NCBI GenBank assembly: GCA_018881555.1
Contig: JACAXG010000032.1
Location: 3,484,837 to 3,548,836, forward strand
Direction of reading: 5' to 3'
From: Amblyornis subalaris
Lineage: Eukaryota; Chordata; Aves; Passeriformes; Ptilonorhynchidae
DNA length: 64,000 nucleotides
Below are positions 26,050 to 35,213 of the stretch, one piece after another. Made by a program: the position numbers and the translations under genes. The stretch's first letter is position 1. Every line of letters starts with the position of its first letter. A model generated the notes under the pieces. It made no database searches. It was not told the origin of the DNA and saw only the letters and a program-made list of their open reading frames with translations.

Positions 26050-27290
26050 GCAGTAAGTGCCCAAAGCCTGGAGCAAAGCAAATGTTGTTCCTATCTTCAG
26101 GAAGGACAAGAAGGAGGACCCGAGGAACTACAAGCTGACCAGCCCAACTTTACCCCCGGAAACCATTTCCAGATACATGAATGATGAGAAAGCCACTAGC
26201 AGCAGGCAGCACAGTTTCACTTTAAGGGGAAGCCATGCTTGACCAACTTGACAGACTTGTATGAAGAAATGACTGGTCTGGACATGAGGGAAGAGGAGTG
26301 GATAGTTTCTGCCTGGATGTCTGTGAGGATTTCAACACTGTCTTACGTTAGGTCCCCATAGGCAAAGTATTCATGTATGGGTGAGTGGAGCAGACACTAA
26401 GGGGGATTGAAAACTGGTAGAATGGCTGGGCCCAGAGGGCGGAGATGGGCGACACAAAGTTTAGTTGGATGCCAGTGACTGGCAGTGTAGGCTCTATACT
26501 GGGCCCAGCCCTGTTGGACATCTTCACTGGTGGTCTGGATGAGGGGAAAGTCTGTACCCTCAGCAAGTTTGCAGATGACACAAAACTGTGAGGAGGGGTC
26601 ACACTGCCATCCAGAGACCTCAGCAGGCTGGAGAAATGGGCTCACAGGAACCTCACGGAGTTCAACAAGGAGAAGTGTGGAGTCCTGCACCTGAGGAGAG
26701 ACGGCCCCATGCACCAGCATATGCTGTGGGCCACCCCACTGGAAAATAGCTTGGCAGAAAAGGATCTGGGGGCCTGCTGGACACCAAGCTGAACATGAGC
26801 CAGGAGTGTGCTTTTGTGGCAGAGAAGGCAAACGGTATCATGGGCTGCCTTAGACAAAGTATTGCCAGCAGGTCAGGATTCTTCCACTCTACTCAGCACT
26901 TGTGAGGTCACAACTGGAGCGCTGGGTCCAGTTGTGTGCGTCCTGGTACCAGAGAGACATGGACATGCTGGAGAGACCCTGAAAAAAGCTCACAAAAAAA
27001 AAATAAGGGNTGGAGTATCTCTCCTATGAGGAAGAGCTAGGACTTTTCAGTCTGGAGAGAAGGGTCAAGGGGAATCTTATCAATGCATATGAATACCTGA
27101 AGGGAGGCTGCAAAGAAGTCAGAGCCAGGCCCTTTTTGGTGGTGCACAGCGACAAGACAAGAGGCAATGGGGACAAACTGAAACAGAGTGGGGTTCCTGT
27201 GAATATTAGGAAACACTTTTTCACTTTGAGGTTGACTGAGCACTGGCACAGGTTGCCCAAGGAGGTTATGGTGTCTCCTCCCTTAGCCCA
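26050..27290 (+). mobile_element. CR1 LINE with reverse-transcriptase remnant and 3' region
   Basis: This is the longest CR1 copy in the window. At 26057-26150 the frame reads KANVVPIFRKDKKEDPRNY, an early part of the CR1 reverse transcriptase. At about 26490-26522 it reads [11 protein letters not shown], and at 26565-26588 KFADDTKL, the polymerase catalytic box. The 3' blocks follow: ggctcacaggaacctcac, the serial passage ending in cactggcacaggttgcccaa near 27270. The region between 26320 and 26480 is shortened relative to a full copy. Stops and frameshifts make it non-functional. The normal 3' terminal repeat is absent, so the end is truncated or lost. Confidence 0.93.
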
Positions 27291-28279
27291 CAGCGGTGGG
27301 ACAGTCACAAACTGAGGTATTTCAGTGGTCTCTATTGAAGGTAATCTCTTACCAACCCAAGAAAGGTGAATTCCCACAAGGCTTGTACCCACCAGTACTG
27401 GAGTATTTCTGTGGAAGCCAAGAGGACTGAGGGCAGGATAGGAGCTGGGGTTTACACATCATTTTGGCCATTGCAGGTGCCCACTGCTTGCGTTACCCAT
27501 AGCTTTGTCCTGGATGGAGAGGCTTCCTGTCAGCACAGGCCTCTTCACCTTTCACCTAAGCCACCACTCCTGTCAGCTTGCACTCAAATCCCATGCTCCA
27601 TACCAGTGTACTTATTTCTGTGGAGGAAGGTGAGCAATTTAATTAATGCTGAATTTCAACTCCTAAGAAAGCAGGCACTCTCACTCAAGACTTTATTCTT
27701 GGCTGGCCTGACTCCTTGCATGGATGCAGCCTGCATGTTTGAACAAGGAGCAACTGTTTTTCAGGCATCTTTGGCTCCTGCTGTGCTGAGATCTCCTTTG
27801 TTTTCTGCAGCACTGTGGTGATTGATAGATCTTGCACCCATGCCAGGACGTGAAGCTTAGAAGCTGGGGTTGCTGGGCCGGCATGAGCTGTTGAGCTGCA
27901 GGGACACCAGTGAGCTGCTCTTTAGTGCTCTCCAGCCATCTAAATTAGGAAAAGGAAGAAGCACAACTATGAACTCTTTCTGAAATACCGACAAACAGTT
28001 TAAATGCTAGCTGCTACTCAGCAGCAGAGTCCACACTGTAATTTGAACAAAGGCACAACTGTCCCCTGGCTCCTACTATTGCTCTCACATCACAGCCCAG
28101 ACTCAGCTGCGAGCTAGAGGTGATGTTTGGCACTGTCTAACGGGGACAGCCTGAACCCAGGCCACCTGGAAGGGCTAGTCCATGTTGATTCCACCTGCAG
28201 CTGGTTTGGGGGGACTGTGCTGCTCTCACCCACGGTGCCACCTGCTTTCTCACCTGTTCTTGCACCACCATGATGCAGT
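27291..28279. other. Intergenic DNA left of the provirus
   Basis: Unique sequence without a recognised gene. A 151-codon open frame at 27366-27821 has no family resemblance and is probably chance. The right edge is where similarity between the two LTRs stops, so a few dozen bases here could be unrecognised LTR end. Confidence 0.4.
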
Positions 28280-29043
28280 CATGAAGCCCTGCTGATGATC
28301 CACGAGGTGCAGACAGGACTCCCTTGCATTCTAAACTCCATCTCAGAGAGGAGCCTGGGGACAGCTGGACCCAATCTTAGCCTCAGAGTTTGTCAATGTT
28401 TTAAATAACTTTGTCCCACAGGACTGAAAGATGGCAAATCAGATATATTTACATAAAATGAGCTATTTATTATGAAAAATGATTAGACAAATGATTATTC
28501 TGATATCTTAATCTGAATTATTTCCTACAAAGTATAAAAGCTAAAACTGCTAGTAGTATATAGTATAATATAGTGCACTATATTAAAGCAATTATACNAC
28601 AGCTAGTAAAAAGAAACCATTCCTAAGCAGAGATTGATGTAACTCACCCATATCAACACTCGTGGGTGGGCCCTTTCTCTCAACCTCGAGGAGCATCCTT
28701 GGTGGGCATCCCCAAAAGCCAAGGGAGGAATCTNCACACACTCCAAGAAGNGATATGTTAGAAGAATATGCCCATTTGCAAGAATATGCCCATGCTGGAN
28801 TTTTATAGTATAAAGTGATTAACTGTCAGTCATATGTCTCCAGGTCAGCTGGGTCGGCTCAGCAAGTAAGGACACTTTACTGCCATATCTGCCACCTCTC
28901 CCTCACTATCAGGATGAGTCAGACCGNTTTTAGTGTAATTCAACACCAAAAGCAGCCCCCTCTCAGTCCACCACTGATAGCCTTGCAAAGAGGGCATTGT
29001 CTGAGTTATTTGACCATTTTCNNGGGCAGAGCATCCTGCTACA
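28280..29043 (-). repeat. 3' LTR of the reverse-oriented provirus, U5 end missing
   Basis: This segment matches 33948-34905 in the same orientation. Shared words include ctgaaagatggcaaatcaga, tatagtataatatagtgcac, caacactcgtgggtgggcc and caacaccaaaagcagccccc. The element edge at 29043 reads TGTAGCAGG on the minus strand, the expected TG start of an LTR. Similarity stops at about 28280, before the AATAAA-bearing end seen in the other LTR, so about 40 bases of the U5 end appear lost here. Relative to the other LTR it also lacks about 200 bases in U3. A 14-base word (aagaatatgcccat) is duplicated at 28762 and 28780. Confidence 0.88.
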
Positions 29044-29645
29044 CTCCACCCTGTGGCTGCAGTCAATCATCTTTACCTCATGAAGTGGTAGTGCAGGTAC
29101 CTCTTGCCTCCATGCTATAAAAGCACCCACTGCATACATGTACATTATCGTCAAATATGTTGAGATACATCAATCTCCTAGGTTTAACTATTTTATCCTA
29201 ACTTATATAGTTTGAAAAAGTGTTAGGTGTATTATAATCATACCTTATANTTTTACATACAAAATTATTATGAAAATCAGTTAGAATTTAGTTAATAATA
29301 TTAAATGGAGCATACTACAGAATTAGCTATTGATTCTGGCAAGAAACACTGTTCCTATTTCAATTTATGTACTTCTTGGAATCATTAGTATCCTCATTTG
29401 TTGGATTAGGTACTACACTCTTTTATATAAAATGATTACTTATAAAAAACAGATTCTGATTAATAACAATATTGTAACAACAGAGTGTAACATTAAATGC
29501 AGAATGCCCATTGTTGTTGNGGATCATCTAAACAGGTCATCCCACCAGAGATGTTCTCTCTATCCCTTTTCACCTGCTCTAGGANAATGGTGCCTTTTTT
29601 CCACATCATGATGGACAGTGATTAATGTTTTTCAACTATCTTTTT
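29044..29645 (-). other. Unassigned 3' portion of the provirus
   Basis: This stretch lies between the 3' LTR and the envelope-like leader. It is AT-rich with many stops on the minus strand, and I could not match it to integrase, an envelope transmembrane subunit or an accessory gene. The bases next to the LTR (minus-strand cagggtggag before TGTAGC) are purine-rich and could be a degenerate polypurine tract. Confidence 0.4.
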
Positions 29646-29921
29646 TCAGTTGTTGNACCAGTTTGTGTAGATCAGGATATTCCAACAGTTTTTAACCAGG
29701 GTAGTGTTCATTCCCATAGATGCTGGTGCATGACAACACAGTCTACCAGTTGTAGGGGGACCTTTGTAGGCAGGTGCACACCGGCCCATGAGATCTGCTG
29801 TGTTTGCAAGTTCACATTTCGGCAGCCTCCAAGTTGGTTGAAGAATATTATCCACTGTATTTCCAGGTGTTACCATCAGGATGGTGACCAAGAGCAGCCA
29901 TGGATCTGTAAAATAAAACAA
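29646..29921 (-). pseudogene. Possible envelope (surface subunit) N-terminal remnant
   Basis: The minus-strand frame from 29921 gives about 91 residues: a hydrophobic stretch DPWLLLVTILMVTPG near the start that could be a signal peptide, then a cysteine-containing region with an N-glycosylation motif (MNTT) and tryptophans. Its position after pol and before the 3' LTR is where an envelope gene would sit. I cannot assign it to a named envelope family. ERV-L elements normally lack an envelope, so either this is a chance frame or the element is not a plain ERV-L. It is short and truncated. Confidence 0.35.
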
Positions 29922-29939
29922 TGTATATCTCGGTAGATG

Positions 29940-30145
29940 TGCCAGATGGGATAGGTTAATTTCCTTAGTTCAGATTGTGGGAAATATCCATGGGGAACTG
30001 ATTTGTGTTGGTGGCCATTAGAGTCAGCAGCCACCCAGGCCAATGTTTCTCAAATGTCCATTAGAGTCATAGGTACAGTCCCAGTTTGGGGTAATTTGAC
30101 CATGACTGGTTGGCTCACCTTTAGGTTCTCCTGTAAGGCTTGGTC
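29940..30145 (-). pseudogene. Possible integrase C-terminal remnant
   Basis: Immediately after RNase H the minus strand contains a frame reading QPVMVKLPQTGTVPMTLMD, a stop, then TLAWVAADSNGHQHK. A short basic and hydrophobic beta-rich segment here resembles the DNA-binding end of retroviral integrases. The zinc-binding HHCC and DDE catalytic parts are not found anywhere between RNase H and this point, so the integrase core appears deleted. The assignment rests on position and general appearance only. Confidence 0.35.
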
Positions 30146-30592
30146 ATTGGCACAAGCTTTGACCCATCCCATGTGGACTGGTCAGGACTGAGCCTGTAAC
30201 AACAACCACTTCCAATCTTCCTTCTGCCAAATCTCTTTTCCATTTACTTGCCCAACCTAATGTTTCCCATTGACATAACCACTGTGTGGCACCAGCCCAG
30301 ATTGCATAAGAATCAACATATATTGTCTTTGCTNTCTCTTTTACTGCCAGCAATACAGCTTTTAATATTCCCACCTGCTGAGTATTAAAATTCCCATTCC
30401 TGCTTGTACTACTTCCATTCCTGTCTGCGTGTTAAGAGCAACTGCTCTGTACTTCCATTTACCATCAATACATTTGGCTGAGGCATCAACAAACCAGACA
30501 TCTTTAACTTCAGAGTCTGATGCAAATGCAGGAGCATCCGGTAGAGGACTAGACTCAAATGGCTGTTGTGAAGGCAGCGTATCTGGGGTCAC
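30144..30592 (-). pseudogene. RNase H domain of pol, degenerate
   Basis: Two minus-strand frames carry the RNase H fold. The complement of 30362-30592 reads VWFVDASAKCIDGKWKYR, with the first catalytic aspartate in the VDAS motif. The complement of 30144-30374 reads IYVDSYAIWAGATQWL, holding the third catalytic aspartate in VDS, followed by the tryptophan-rich end. The two parts are in different frames, and an N falls near 30335. The domain follows the reverse transcriptase as expected and would digest the RNA strand during reverse transcription, but here it is inactive by frameshift. Confidence 0.75.
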
Positions 30593-30609
30593 AGCTATGT
30601 AATTTTGTG

Positions 30610-31976
30610 GGTTTGNTCAGCCCTTCATTTATATCCATCTAGTCCATGACTCCTGAGACATACGCATACCATTTGTGCACTGTTGGTCTTTGTGCAATCC
30701 CATCTGGTGGAGCACTGCCCTTCTTAATATGGCTAACAGGTTAAAAGGTCCTTGGACTTGTATGGGTTGATGCTGTTGAAGTTTTTTCTACTTGTTTAAG
30801 AGCTCAGGTCAGAGATAATAATCCCTTTTCCCAGTCAATATACATCTTCTCAGTATCTTTCAATGATGTGGAACTGAGCCTTCATGGTCGTTTGGATCCA
30901 TGTGGACTTTTCTGGAACATATTACAGTAAGTCCCATGTTCAACAAAACACCATCCAACTACTTTAGGATCGCTGAGATGAACAGGTCCAAGTGATTGAT
31001 ANGTTTTTAACTCTTCTATCAGTGTTTGCAAAGCCTGGTTTTGACTATCAAGCTACTCCCAGGTCTGTTTTTTTCCTCATTAATGTGTACAAGGGTCTTG
31101 CTATTACAAAAAATCCAGGAACATGATTTCTCCAGTGTCATAAGGTACCCATGATCTTTTAAAGTTCCTTTTTAGTAGTAGGAGTGGGTATGGCATCCAA
31201 TTTTGTAATGGTTTCATCTGGGATTACAGCCTGATCAGCCACCCACCAGGGAATTTTACCTTTTTAGAAGGGCTTTGGCATTTAGTAGAGGCATTTGTTA
31301 ACCCTTGTCATTCAATTTATTACATATATCCTGTGCTGTTGTTCTTACTGCATCTTCCTCTTGTCCTCCTATCAGCATATCATCAGTGTATTGATAGATT
31401 TGTACTCCTTCCAGGATTTTTATTTGTTGAAGGAGTTCAGCTAAAGCATTGTGTGCTGTGGTAGGTGAATGCTTATACCCTTGGGGCAGGCAATTAAAGG
31501 TGTATTGTGTTCCCTCCCAAGTGAATGCAAATTTAGGTTTGTCTTCTTCCTGAAGTGGAACCATGAAGAACGTCTTTTACACTGAAAACTGCCATCCATT
31601 TATGTGCAGCTGCTTGCAGGGCAGCAGTGAGATTTGGAATATTTGGGACAGCTGCAGTGAGTGGTTCTATGTTAGCACTAAGTTGTCGATAATCAGTTGT
31701 TAAGCACCAGCTCCCATCTGGTTTTCTTAGTAGCCAAACAGGATTATTATATGGGGAATATGTCCTAAATATAATTAAAAATTTAGAACAAAGGGGTATT
31801 AATTCATTTATCCCTTCTTTGGCTGCAGGAGGAATAGGGTCCTGTTCGATATTAGTCACAGCAGAAGCAGGTAAAACTGGAGCANTTTTTAATAGATTAA
31901 TTTTTCTATTTCTTCTAGAAAATTTACTATATGAAATTTTTGTGGGCCCGAATGACCAGACATTCCTGTTGGGCAA
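30610..31976 (-). pseudogene. Retroviral reverse transcriptase (pol), degenerate
   Basis: The complement of 31533-31976 carries the fingers region, with SPYNNPVWLLRKPDGSW and LTTDYRQL. The complement of 31298-31564 carries the palm, with FAFTWEGTQYTFNCLPQGY and the catalytic box YTDDMLIGG. These two frames are separated by a frameshift near 31560. Farther down, 30940-31260 shows thumb and connection remnants such as AVIPDETITKLDAIPTPTTK and HVPGFFVIARPLYTL with in-frame stops. The enzyme would copy the genomic RNA into DNA; this copy cannot. The polymerase box has T at the second position (YTDD) where many retroviruses have M or V. Confidence 0.88.
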
Positions 31977-31984
31977 TTGCCAAA

Positions 31985-32265
31985 CTNTTCCTTTAAGGAT
32001 ATCATATCCTAAAATATTTTCTTCATGATCTGCAATTGCAAATGTGTGTGAGATGATTAGTTTTTCCTCAGGTAACCATAAACAGACTTTGGCAGCATAA
32101 CATGTAGTAGNTTGTTCATTGACCCCTCTTAGATGTATTCTCTTTTTTTTAAATCTTAAGTTTTATTTTTTAGCATTTGTNGGGGTGGTCAGAGATACTT
32201 GAGCTCCTGTGTCAGTTAAAAGTTCAAAGTTTTTTTTTNCTAGGTCCTACTGGTAATTAGATATG
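31985..32265 (-). pseudogene. Retroviral aspartic protease, degenerate
   Basis: On the minus strand, FELLTDTGAQVSLTT places the catalytic DTGA at the complement of 32202-32213. Near 31990-32030 the frame ends in NILGYDILKG, the conserved GxD segment near the C-terminus of retroviral proteases. The distance between the two fits a protease of about 90 residues. Ns at 32111, 32181 and 32239 and probable indels break the frame. It sits between gag and reverse transcriptase, as expected for a gag-pro-pol polyprotein. Confidence 0.75.
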
Positions 32266-32374
32266 AGGCNCAGCCTTATGGGACCATTGAAAGAAAAGAA
32301 TGCACTTGGTGTTAAGGCGCAAAGTTCACCCAGGGCTCAGAGGATTTTTTTGTTCTGTGTTTCAAAAGGAAGGA

Positions 32375-32391
32375 GGGGGGGGGGGGGGGGT
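32375..32391. repeat. Long G homopolymer inside gag-pro region
   Basis: About 15-17 consecutive G bases on the + strand (C on the element's coding strand) within the 3' part of the gag region. Such a run would shift any frame and is prone to length error in sequencing. Confidence 0.85.
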
Positions 32392-32460
32392 TCAAATGGG
32401 GGTGTGTTTTTCCTGTGGAGGCTTTTCGCTACTTGTTTCCCACCTCTGGAAAACTTTGAC

Positions 32461-33885
32461 TCAGTCTGCTATCACNGCGTTGGACTGTCCCCTGAGGGCG
32501 GCACGGGGAATTCCCAAAGCCACTGCAGTCCTCCACAGCTCATTTCGCTGTTCTCGGAAGTGAGCAGGAGGCTTTGATTTTCCTTTTCTTCCAGAAGGGT
32601 TCTGTTTAAAAGGCCTCACCCATCTTTCAGGAGGTCTTTCAATAGCCTGAGTTTGCTCTCCAGAATGGTTTTCCCAGCCCACTTCTCTTGCATGGTTTAT
32701 CACATCAAATGCGAGATCTGCCCATGTAGGGATAAATCTCCTTGGGGCTTGTGGATCTTTTAAAGCTTCATTATGCATTACATCTTTTCTGATTTCATCT
32801 CGTCACCCCACTAAATATATTTTTAGTGTTGTAGGGGCTCCTTTTAATAGAGGTCTTAATAAATTAGGATCCACCTCTGCGGAGATTGGAATGTCTCAGC
32901 CTGCTTGCCTGTGCATTGCCTGCAGGCAAGCTGCCTTTGTAACAGCCCCAGAGATTTCGTTAACCGACCGGATGGGTATGGAAGCTGGCTCTCCTCTTTC
33001 CAGAACATCTGTTCTTCCTGCCCAATATGCAACCCTGCTGGTTATTGAATGGGATTCACTGGCAGGCTCAGGTCCCAGGTTTAATAAAACTCCCGGACCC
33101 CAGAACCCGGAGATCTCAACCCCATGCANTAATATTCTATCTCCCCCTGAGAAACTCACTCTCCACAAATACTCAGTTTCTGACTCCCCTGGTTTTCGTT
33201 GACATTTTTTTCTGTAGATTTATCCACTCCAGGGGATCCCGGGGAGTAGTTCTGGCCGTGCTCCTCCTCTGACATCCTTGAGGTCCTTCGGACACTTTGG
33301 TCTTAATTATGGGACTCCTCTTTAACTCTGGAATCCCTTCCTCTCTAAGATGTGGGGGTTTAATTGTTTCATCGGAGTCCCATTCAGCCTCATCAGCATT
33401 TTCGTCAGGGCTTTCCCAAATATCACCATCCCAGTCCCCAGGTGAAACTATCAATTTTATTAATTCTTTTACATCAATAGGATTGGGGTTTTTTAATAAT
33501 ATCAATTCCAATTTTTTTTTCCAAGGTTTGTGCCTTTTCCTTGGATTCTTTTAACTGTTGTTTCAATCGATCGGTTTGATACTGTAGAGACAGATTTACA
33601 AGTTTTATTTCTTTTATTTATTTCATCTCTCAGATTATTAGTTTCTTTTATCATTTGTTCTCTCCATTGCCACGCAGCCGTTAGGCATAATGCCAGTACA
33701 TGACAGATAATACCTTTTCCTTTTTTATCTTTGAGTGATCCCCGTTCTGTATCTAATTTCTCCTGTATCTTTCCCCACTCATACCAATTGTCCCCTGGNC
33801 AGGGATCATCAGGGTTAATGTGTATACCATGCCTTCGTAAATATTCNGTTAAATCTTTTGTCTGTTTCTCAAAGCCATTTGCCAT
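32461..33885 (-). pseudogene. Retroviral gag, degenerate
   Basis: The likely gag start is the minus-strand ATG at 33883-33885, opening MANGFEKQTKDL; the open frame extends 17 codons farther up, but MANG follows the LTR end more sensibly. The first block (33502-33885) is a charged, coil-prone matrix-like region. A frameshift near 33505 leads to an acidic linker (33173-33511). Another leads to a capsid-like region (32896-33168, with VNEISGAVTKAACLQAMHRQAG split over blocks) and VDPNLLRPLLKGAPTTLK near 32840. The last block (32461-32778) contains PTWADLAFDVINHAREVGW and FREQRNELWRTAVALGIPRA. I found no CCHC zinc knuckle. Gag would form the particle core. This copy is broken in at least three places. 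Confidence 0.75.
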
Positions 33886-33906
33886 CCTGCCAAGACTACA
33901 CAAGAT
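33886..33906 (-). other. Very short provirus leader between 5' LTR and gag
   Basis: Only 21 bases separate the TG...CA-defined LTR edge (33907) from the presumed gag ATG. A primer-binding site should lie here, but I cannot match it to the 3' end of a particular tRNA. A deletion or a mis-set LTR edge is possible. Confidence 0.4.
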
Positions 33907-34905
33907 TGTCGCGGGTGGAGTGGGAGCTTCAGGCAAAGTTTATTAAAGCAGCCCTGTGGCTGAGCCACGAGGTGCCGAGAGGACTCCCTTGCCTTCCAAA
34001 CTCCTTCTCAAGGAGAAACTTTGGGCCAGATGGATCCAATCTCAGCCTCGCAGTTTGTCATCGGTTTAAGCAACTTTGTTCCACAGAATTGAAAGATGGC
34101 AAATCAGATATATTTCTATAAAATGAACTACTTGTTATGACAAATAAATAGACAAAAGATCTTAATCAGAATTATTTACTATGCAGTATAAAAGCTAAAA
34201 CTACTAGTAGTGTATAGTATAATATAGTGCACTATACTAAAGCCGTTATATTAAAACAATTATATTAAAGCTAGCAAAAAGGAACAATTCCTAAGTAGAG
34301 ATTGATGTAACTCACTCGTGTCAACACTCGTGGGTGGGCCTCTTTCTCTTAACCTCAAGTATCCTTGGTGGGCATCCCCAAAAGCCAAGGGAGCAATCTC
34401 CACACACTCCGAGGAGGAATGTGTTATAAGAACCGGCCCGGCTTGCAAGTGAGGCTGGACTTTTATACTATGAATACAGCCGGTTCTGCTTTCTGGGAAG
34501 AAGAGATGCAGGTTCTGTGCTGCCCGGGGAGCTGTGCTGCCCAGGGCTCCCTCGCACCCTCCAGAGGCACTGCCTGCTCCTTTCTCTTCCAAGTGGGACT
34601 TGGAAGATGTAAGGGAGCAGTGGAGCCGTCCTGGCCTTGCTGCTCAGCCTTGCTCTGCAGTGCCTGGTGCCTTCAGAGTGATTGATGGTCAGCCATGTGT
34701 TTCCAGGTCAGCTGGGTCAGTTTAGCAAGCCAGGACACTTTACCATATCTGGCACATCTTTACCTCACTATCAGGATGAGTCAGANTGGGTTTAGAGTAA
34801 TTCAACACCAAAAGCAGCCCCCTCTCAGTCCACCACTGATAGCCTTGCAAAGAGGGCATGGTCCGAGTTGCTTGACCACATTCCAGGGCAGAGCATCCTG
34901 CTACA
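33907..34905 (-). repeat. 5' LTR of the reverse-oriented provirus
   Basis: On the minus strand this LTR starts TGTAGCAGG at 34905 and ends CGCGACA at 33907, giving canonical TG...CA ends and a length of 999 bases. A minus-strand AATAAA is at 33939-33944, suitably placed near the R/U5 end. It aligns to the 3' LTR over nearly the whole of that copy, but carries about 205 extra GC-rich bases at about 34471-34676 in U3. The boundaries come from the LTR comparison at the U3 side and from the TG...CA rule at the U5 side. Confidence 0.82.
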
Positions 34906-35034
34906 CCCAGATCCATTTGCTCTGGCAAGGAAAAATTAGGTGTGGGTTGGTGAAAGATGCAGAAACTGAATGTAGAGTTAGAATAAGTTATGGAAACACA
35001 TCAAGGCTGCTGTCACTCAGAACATCAGCAAGGA
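34906..35034. other. Short spacer between provirus and CR1
   Basis: Unique sequence flanking the 5' LTR; no target-site duplication partner can be recognised because the opposite proviral end is truncated. Confidence 0.4.
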
Positions 35035-35213
35035 CCTCTGCTGACTATCAGAGGAGCAGCTGAGGACACAACCCCTGCAAGTGTGCAAGGCCAGGCTGGA
35101 TGGAGCTCTGAGCAAGTCTAGTGGAAGGTGTCCCTGCCCATGGCATGGGGGTTGGAACTGGGCTTGGTCTTTGGGGTCCCTGCCAGCCCAAGCTGCTCTA
35201 TGATTCTTTGATT
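35035..35213 (+). mobile_element. CR1 LINE, 3' end only
   Basis: Contains the CR1 terminal blocks aaggccaggctggatggagc, gtctagtggaaggtgtccct, gcccatggcatgggggttgg and the closing repeats ctatgattctttgatt. Fewer than 200 bases are kept. It is close to the provirus, but the provirus did not insert into it. Confidence 0.93.

Larger units (their letters stand above)
28280..34905 (-). mobile_element. Endogenous retrovirus, probably ERV-L-like (class III), defective
   Basis: A reverse-oriented LTR retrotransposon of about 6.6 kb. The order on the minus strand is LTR, gag, protease, reverse transcriptase, RNase H, a short 3' portion, LTR. The RT segment SPYNNPVWLLRKPDGSW and the later FAFTWEGTQYTFNCLPQGY and YTDDMLIGG are retroviral and most like class III (ERV-L and relatives) as I remember that family; the class call is inference. 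No target-site duplication can be seen because the low-coordinate LTR end is missing. The reading frames are interrupted by frameshifts, stops and deletions, so no protein can be made intact. The LTRs are diverged (13 mismatches in one 83-base block aligned by eye), which fits an old insertion. Confidence 0.9.

Noticed and set aside
28815..29120. + strand ORF within the provirus end, also found again at 34695-35063
   Set aside because: The same reading appears in both LTRs; it is LTR sequence and not a duplicated gene.
29330..29611. + strand ORF with a hydrophobic stretch (IYVLLGIISILICW) suggesting a membrane protein
   Set aside because: It lies antisense inside the provirus in AT-rich DNA; hydrophobic frames arise easily there and no family is recognised.
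32263..32577. Glycine-rich + strand ORFs
   Set aside because: They come from the G homopolymer in the provirus read in the antisense direction.
33297..33554. + strand ORF with phenylalanine-rich end
   Set aside because: Antisense of the gag remnant.
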